A DNA stretch of 64,000 nt, taken from assembly GCF_021155775.2 (NCBI RefSeq), contig NC_060238.1:8170001-8234000 (forward strand), read 5' to 3'. The first letter of the stretch is position 1. Each line of letters starts with the position of its first letter. This DNA comes from Neodiprion pinetum (Eukaryota; Arthropoda; Insecta; Hymenoptera; Diprionidae). A model generated the notes under the pieces. That model had not been told where the DNA came from, searched no databases, and saw nothing but the letters and a program-made list of their open reading frames with translations. Made by a program: the position numbers and the translations under genes. Below, in pieces: positions 60,178-64,000 of the stretch.

Positions 60178-60486
60178 TCACCTTCCTAGTTGAGCTTCAC
60201 GTTGACATTGAAAACGATACAAGATGGTATCGCGCGATGTTAAGTATATCACCTCAGAAACATAATCAGCTTCAGCCAACGCCGAGTAAATGACGAAATG
60301 ACTTTCTCCGGCGCTGGGTATACACGAAACCAGGGTAAAAAGACCTGCTCCGTTTCAACCGTGACCGGTTAATGGCCCGTCTATAAGAGTCACACGAGGT
60401 AGCCAATACTTTTGGTGCTGGAAATTGACAAGGGGACCTTTGTCTGTGTAACAGACTGATAATCGGTACCACCCAATGATAGGCAT
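60178..60486 (-). pseudogene. Coding-like frame with one in-frame TGA
   Basis: From ATG at 60486 a protein-like sequence reads MPIIGWYRLSVCYTDKGPLV and on to TLIDGPLTGHG, meets TGA at 60355-60357, then continues in the same frame as NGAGLFTLVSCIPSAGESHF and EADYVSEVIYLTSRDTILYR to a stop at 60178. Both halves look equally coding-like, so a single nonsense change in an old coding region is the simplest reading. Family not recognised. A captured or endogenised gene and a decayed host gene are both possible. Confidence 0.3.
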
Positions 60487-63104
60487 TTAACGTTATAGGT
60501 ACTCGGTTACACCTTACGCTGTTTTTACATCTTTCTTTTTACGTCCAGTAAGATCGTAGCGTGAAAGGCCAGTCTAGCCGCACTTTCCCAACGCAATACA
60601 CACACGTGAATTTCTTACGCGATATTACGAAACTTATCGCTGCTCGAAATATGCCGACGACATCGCTGATCAGCAGCGTGAAATCACTCTGCTAGTAGTA
60701 CTTCCAAATTATCGCTGGCCTAGTTGCACAGAATATGGGAATCCATTCAACCTCGAGGTATTGGCAACAATCTGCCGTTTCGGCACTGTTCCATAGAGGT
60801 TTGTAAGGTCATTCTTGAAAATGAGCTAATTGGCGTGGATACGTCAGTATTGTTATGGGCTAGCGAAGTCCCAGAACAATCGGGTAATTTGATCAGGGAA
60901 AGGTTGCGCACCACTTGAGAAAGTGTTGATATCCATGACTAGCGAGCGTAGGATCTGTCACTGGTAATCCCTGGGCTACGGTATACGCTAGTCGCGTGGA
61001 AAAACCGTATGATTTTTTGAATCAGGAAATACGCTCGAGTTGTCATATCGGTGAAAATCTCCATCTATCGAGAGGTATTAGGTATTGTTCAGTTGAAGGA
61101 AGTGTCCTTTCTTTCAGTGCATAATGCTTCGCAGCGGATCGTTAAACGCCAGTTGCGTTGTGTCAATTGGAAGTATCGAAGGCCACGAATAGACCACGGC
61201 ACCTGTGTGTGTGATCATTTGACCGGAAAAAGGTGGACTCAATTATCTATTCCTGTCATAGAATTAAAATCCAGGTTGAGTTATGGCCTGTAGGACCTAG
61301 TTTCAATTTCCCATTTAAGTTATTATCTCATCCGCATTAGACGCGCAGCAAATCGCGGTTTTGTTAATTTGAAATTTTTTACAACCAAGCAGAAAGGCTC
61401 GCGACTGACTCCGGTTTCTTTTTAACGATCGACACATTCTTGAACAACAATATTTCCAACCAAGCGGTAAACCCAACGAGGAGCAACGCTGCGACGCCGA
61501 TCGCGTTACTACAGGTGTACCATGAGCACGTAACTGCAGTGTGTGCACACGCACACGTTGAAAAGGTCTTACACGCGAGTCTCTAAGCGTAAAGATGTCT
61601 TGATTCCTACAACATGCCTGCACTCAAGGCCAAGCAGCGTTCCTTTCCGTTGCCTAAGATAATATAACGACGGTAGTTATAGTGCTTTTCCACAATCCAT
61701 ATGCCTGAGAAGTAAGACAACATCCTCTATTGCCTCCCTCATTATTTCATATATCGTTGACTTTGACTTATGCGCCGGCTGGTCATCCTTTACTTCTACC
61801 TTGGAGACAGTCACGTTCTCAAATCGTTATATCTTCACAGTGACACGCAATTGCATGCCCTTTTTATAAAACCGTTCGGTCTAGAACTCAGCATCTCAAA
61901 GATTAACGATAAGAACTTATCTCGCTCACCAATAAGTTCAACTCGAAAACATAACGAACAATGCGGTCTCATAGTTTTAATTTCAATTGGTTTACTAATC
62001 ATGTCAAAAGATGGGTTCATCATACTTAATGTTACATGTACTCCTGATGAAATTCCACTCGTATAGACTACTATACCACTTTGCTAGCACATAGGCATCG
62101 ATGTTACATCTGGGGTACTAACTGCGTGTAAAATCCAACTTTGGTTGATCATCTGCTGGCAAAGCGTCGTTCGCATCATCAACTCTCCAAGAATCGTCCC
62201 AGTAAAAAACAAATTTTATGACCCATGCGGAAATTCAACATCGTACGGTTTTATATGACACCAAGTTACAGTCCATAGAAGTCCACATGGTGCATTCTTC
62301 TTACAATGTTATCTATAGTTTTGTTCGATCGGTTAAAAGCTATTGAAATTTTTTTCCTCAAACAACAGTATACGTACATCAGTTGAATTCGACATATCTG
62401 TAGACAAAAAATGATTCCTTTTTACCTTTTGCAATAGTATCGCGGAAGTATTTCGACGTGAACAGTGAAAGACACTTACTGTGGACACCGAACATTGCGA
62501 AGTGCCGGGTCTAATGGTGGATTTACGGATGGGTGATGTATGTCGTTCGGGTTACAAGTACGCTGTAAGAGATTAGCGAGATGTGGGAGATTATGCGGCG
62601 ACCCATAAGAATGTCGCTAGTCGCCGGCCAACGGACCCTTTGGCGTGTGCGAGGAGCAAAGGCAACACGCGATCCCGTCGCTCTTGATGTATTATCCCCA
62701 ACTTTGCGTCCCGCACAGCTCATCTCCCATCGAGTGATGTCCTCCGAGAGTCCCTACTGTAGACGAAATAGCCGAGTCCACTTCATAATCTCGCTAGCGA
62801 CACAAGCTGACCGATAAATCGATCGGACACGACGAAGTCCTCGGGCAATTTACTTGATTCCGTTCATTCGCTGGCAAATATGCATGCTGCGCTAAATAAG
62901 GAAGGTGATTTAACCCTTTGCGGCACAGCGAGTCATATACTAAGAATTGGAATTCTAAGTCGTCGATGTCGATGTTTTAGGAGAGACTATGATAATTCCA
63001 CGAGTATAGTGAGCACCATAAATGAACAAAGTGTTGAAAATACTTGTTTATACAGAATAAATGTGATTTTGGGAATGTTATGGGGGCTAGAAAAGTGGAA
63101 CTCG
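60487..63104. other. GC-richer unique sequence without a confirmed gene
   Basis: Frames of 60-100 codons occur on both strands (for example 61051-61293 plus, 61315-61623 minus) without motifs or paired splice sites. The composition suggests old coding or retroelement-derived DNA. Confidence 0.3.
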
Positions 63105-63345
63105 TTAATCTTGGGGTTTTGGGGTCACTGAAAACAAATTAAACGTCAAGTATCAAAATGACGGATCCAATATGGCGGACTGACAATATAAAAATTGATC
63201 CGATTCGCTTGAAACTTGTTACTCGGGGGTTTTCAGGGTCGCTTAAAACGAATCCACCCTCAAAATTAAAAAAATTCAAGATGGTGGATCCAATATGGTT
63301 GACTGAAAGTATAAAAATTGATCCCATTCGCTCGTATTAGATTCA
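63105..63345. repeat. ATGGCGGA-type repeat, two direct units
   Basis: ATGACGGATCCAATATGGCGG at about 63159 is followed about 120 bp later by ATGGTGGATCCAATATGGTTG. Each is followed by 'ACTGA(C/A)A(A/G)TATAAAAATTGATC'. The words match the repeats at 0.3-0.6 kb and 11.3-11.8 kb. Confidence 0.7.
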
Positions 63346-63872
63346 GAATTCTGAACTATATGACAATTTCTCAGATCTGACCCCATTTTTAAAAACATCG
63401 ATATCGAGAACCCCTAAATGTATACCCAGTTTCAAAGAATTAGACCGCGAAAAAACATTTGCGCTTCAAAATGCTAAGAGCGATATCTTAGGGTAGGCAG
63501 ATCGATCGATTTCTACCAAATATCGCCTCGCTGCTTAGATGCGCTTTCGAAGACTGTGTTCACATTTTCGAACGTTCGATTCTTTTGACCCCCACGAATT
63601 TTCTCCGGAGTCGATACATGCTTTCGTCGATAAGGAAACGACTGTCTGCAATTATGCTCACACACGCCGGGTAAACCCTTTTATCTCGTTCCCATAGAAA
63701 AGTAGGACAAGCTTCCGACGCAAGTTATATTAGAGGGAGACAAGTTCGGTGTCGTCAACATAAGTGGGATAACAGTTACACGTGTGTGTTTATGTGTTAC
63801 GCTTCGCTTTAGCGACGTCGCGTTTCCAACGTAGGTTTCATACCCGCAGTGTGACTCGGATTGTCGTGGAGT

Positions 63873-64000
63873 ATGAGTCAGGCGCTGCTGTACCTTGAGG
63901 GAAAAATCTCCTACGACGCCCACGCTGCATTCGTGCGAACACCGCCTTCCACCTTCCAGGCTACCATAGCACCGGGACAATGGAAAATCACTGCGATTTC
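63873..64000 (+). CDS. Partial open frame at window end
   Basis: An ATG at 63873 (after an in-frame stop at 63852-63854) opens a frame that stays open to the end of the window, 42 codons. It begins MSQALLYLEGKISYDAHAAF and contains TPPSTFQATIAPGQWKITA. Codon use is G/C-ending and the local GC is raised. It may be the first exon of a gene that continues beyond the window. I do not recognise it, and the short length makes chance plausible. Confidence 0.25.
   Translation, partial: MSQALLYLEGKISYDAHAAFVRTPPSTFQATIAPGQWKITAI

Noticed and set aside
1..64000. CRISPR array, prophage, operon or bacterial island
   Set aside because: Introns, TTAA/8-bp-TSD transposons, microsatellites and absence of dense genes all indicate an animal nuclear genome.

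Overview
This is eukaryotic, intron-bearing, AT-leaning nuclear DNA, most likely from an insect. CG dinucleotides are not depleted, so a hymenopteran is a reasonable guess, but that is inference. Outside one transposon no long open frame exists in any of the six frames. There is no rRNA gene, canonical tRNA, operon or CRISPR array. The window is mostly intergenic or intronic DNA packed with DNA-transposon remains. Host genes show up only as possible single exons bounded by splice-like signals.

The clearest object is a complete 4,268-bp cut-and-paste transposon at 19461-23728. It has a 13-bp perfect terminal inverted repeat and TTAA on both sides. Its single minus-strand gene reads through three exons with matching intron phases (my reconstruction) into an uninterrupted 895-residue protein. 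That protein joins an N-terminal CxxC...CxxC zinc-ribbon-like segment, a DDE transposase core of the Mutator-like/Kolobok-like kind, a lysine/arginine-rich linker, and a complete C-terminal DEDDh (DnaQ/TREX-type) 3'-5' exonuclease. The transposase-exonuclease fusion in an apparently intact element is the best candidate here for an under-described system.

The rest falls into non-autonomous families. (i) hAT-like TAGGGTG/TAGAGTG elements with 8-bp duplications: 2368-3369 (a 1-kb near-perfect palindrome), 35916-37216 (carries a tRNA-like pol III cassette), 50529-51170, and halves near 52.3 and 53.8 kb. (ii) A CACTGAG-ended family of about 430 bp, in four copies. (iii) A CCGAAA-rich family with GGGGCGGG ends, in at least four copies plus a relative at 34.6 kb. 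(iv) Single long-inverted-repeat MITEs at 36.1, 39.4, 43.3 and 53.2 kb. (v) ATGGCGGA-motif repeats, including a 243-bp tandem array at 11.3-11.8 kb. Between 35.1 and 37.9 kb three elements are nested inside one another.

Possible host coding pieces, all low to moderate confidence: a first coding exon MDIIPQ at 10760-10778 (+); a cysteine-containing piece at 13334-13541 (+); a possible exon at 13880-13994 (+); an orphan exon at 30027-30292 (-); decayed frames at 38844-39092 and 60178-60486 (-); a membrane-type frame at 44002-44311 (+); a Gln/His-rich exon at 57522-57820 (+); a hydrophobic terminal exon at 59872-60072 (-); and a frame running off the window end at 63873 (+). Promoter-like patches lie near 29.0, 46.1 and 49.8 kb.
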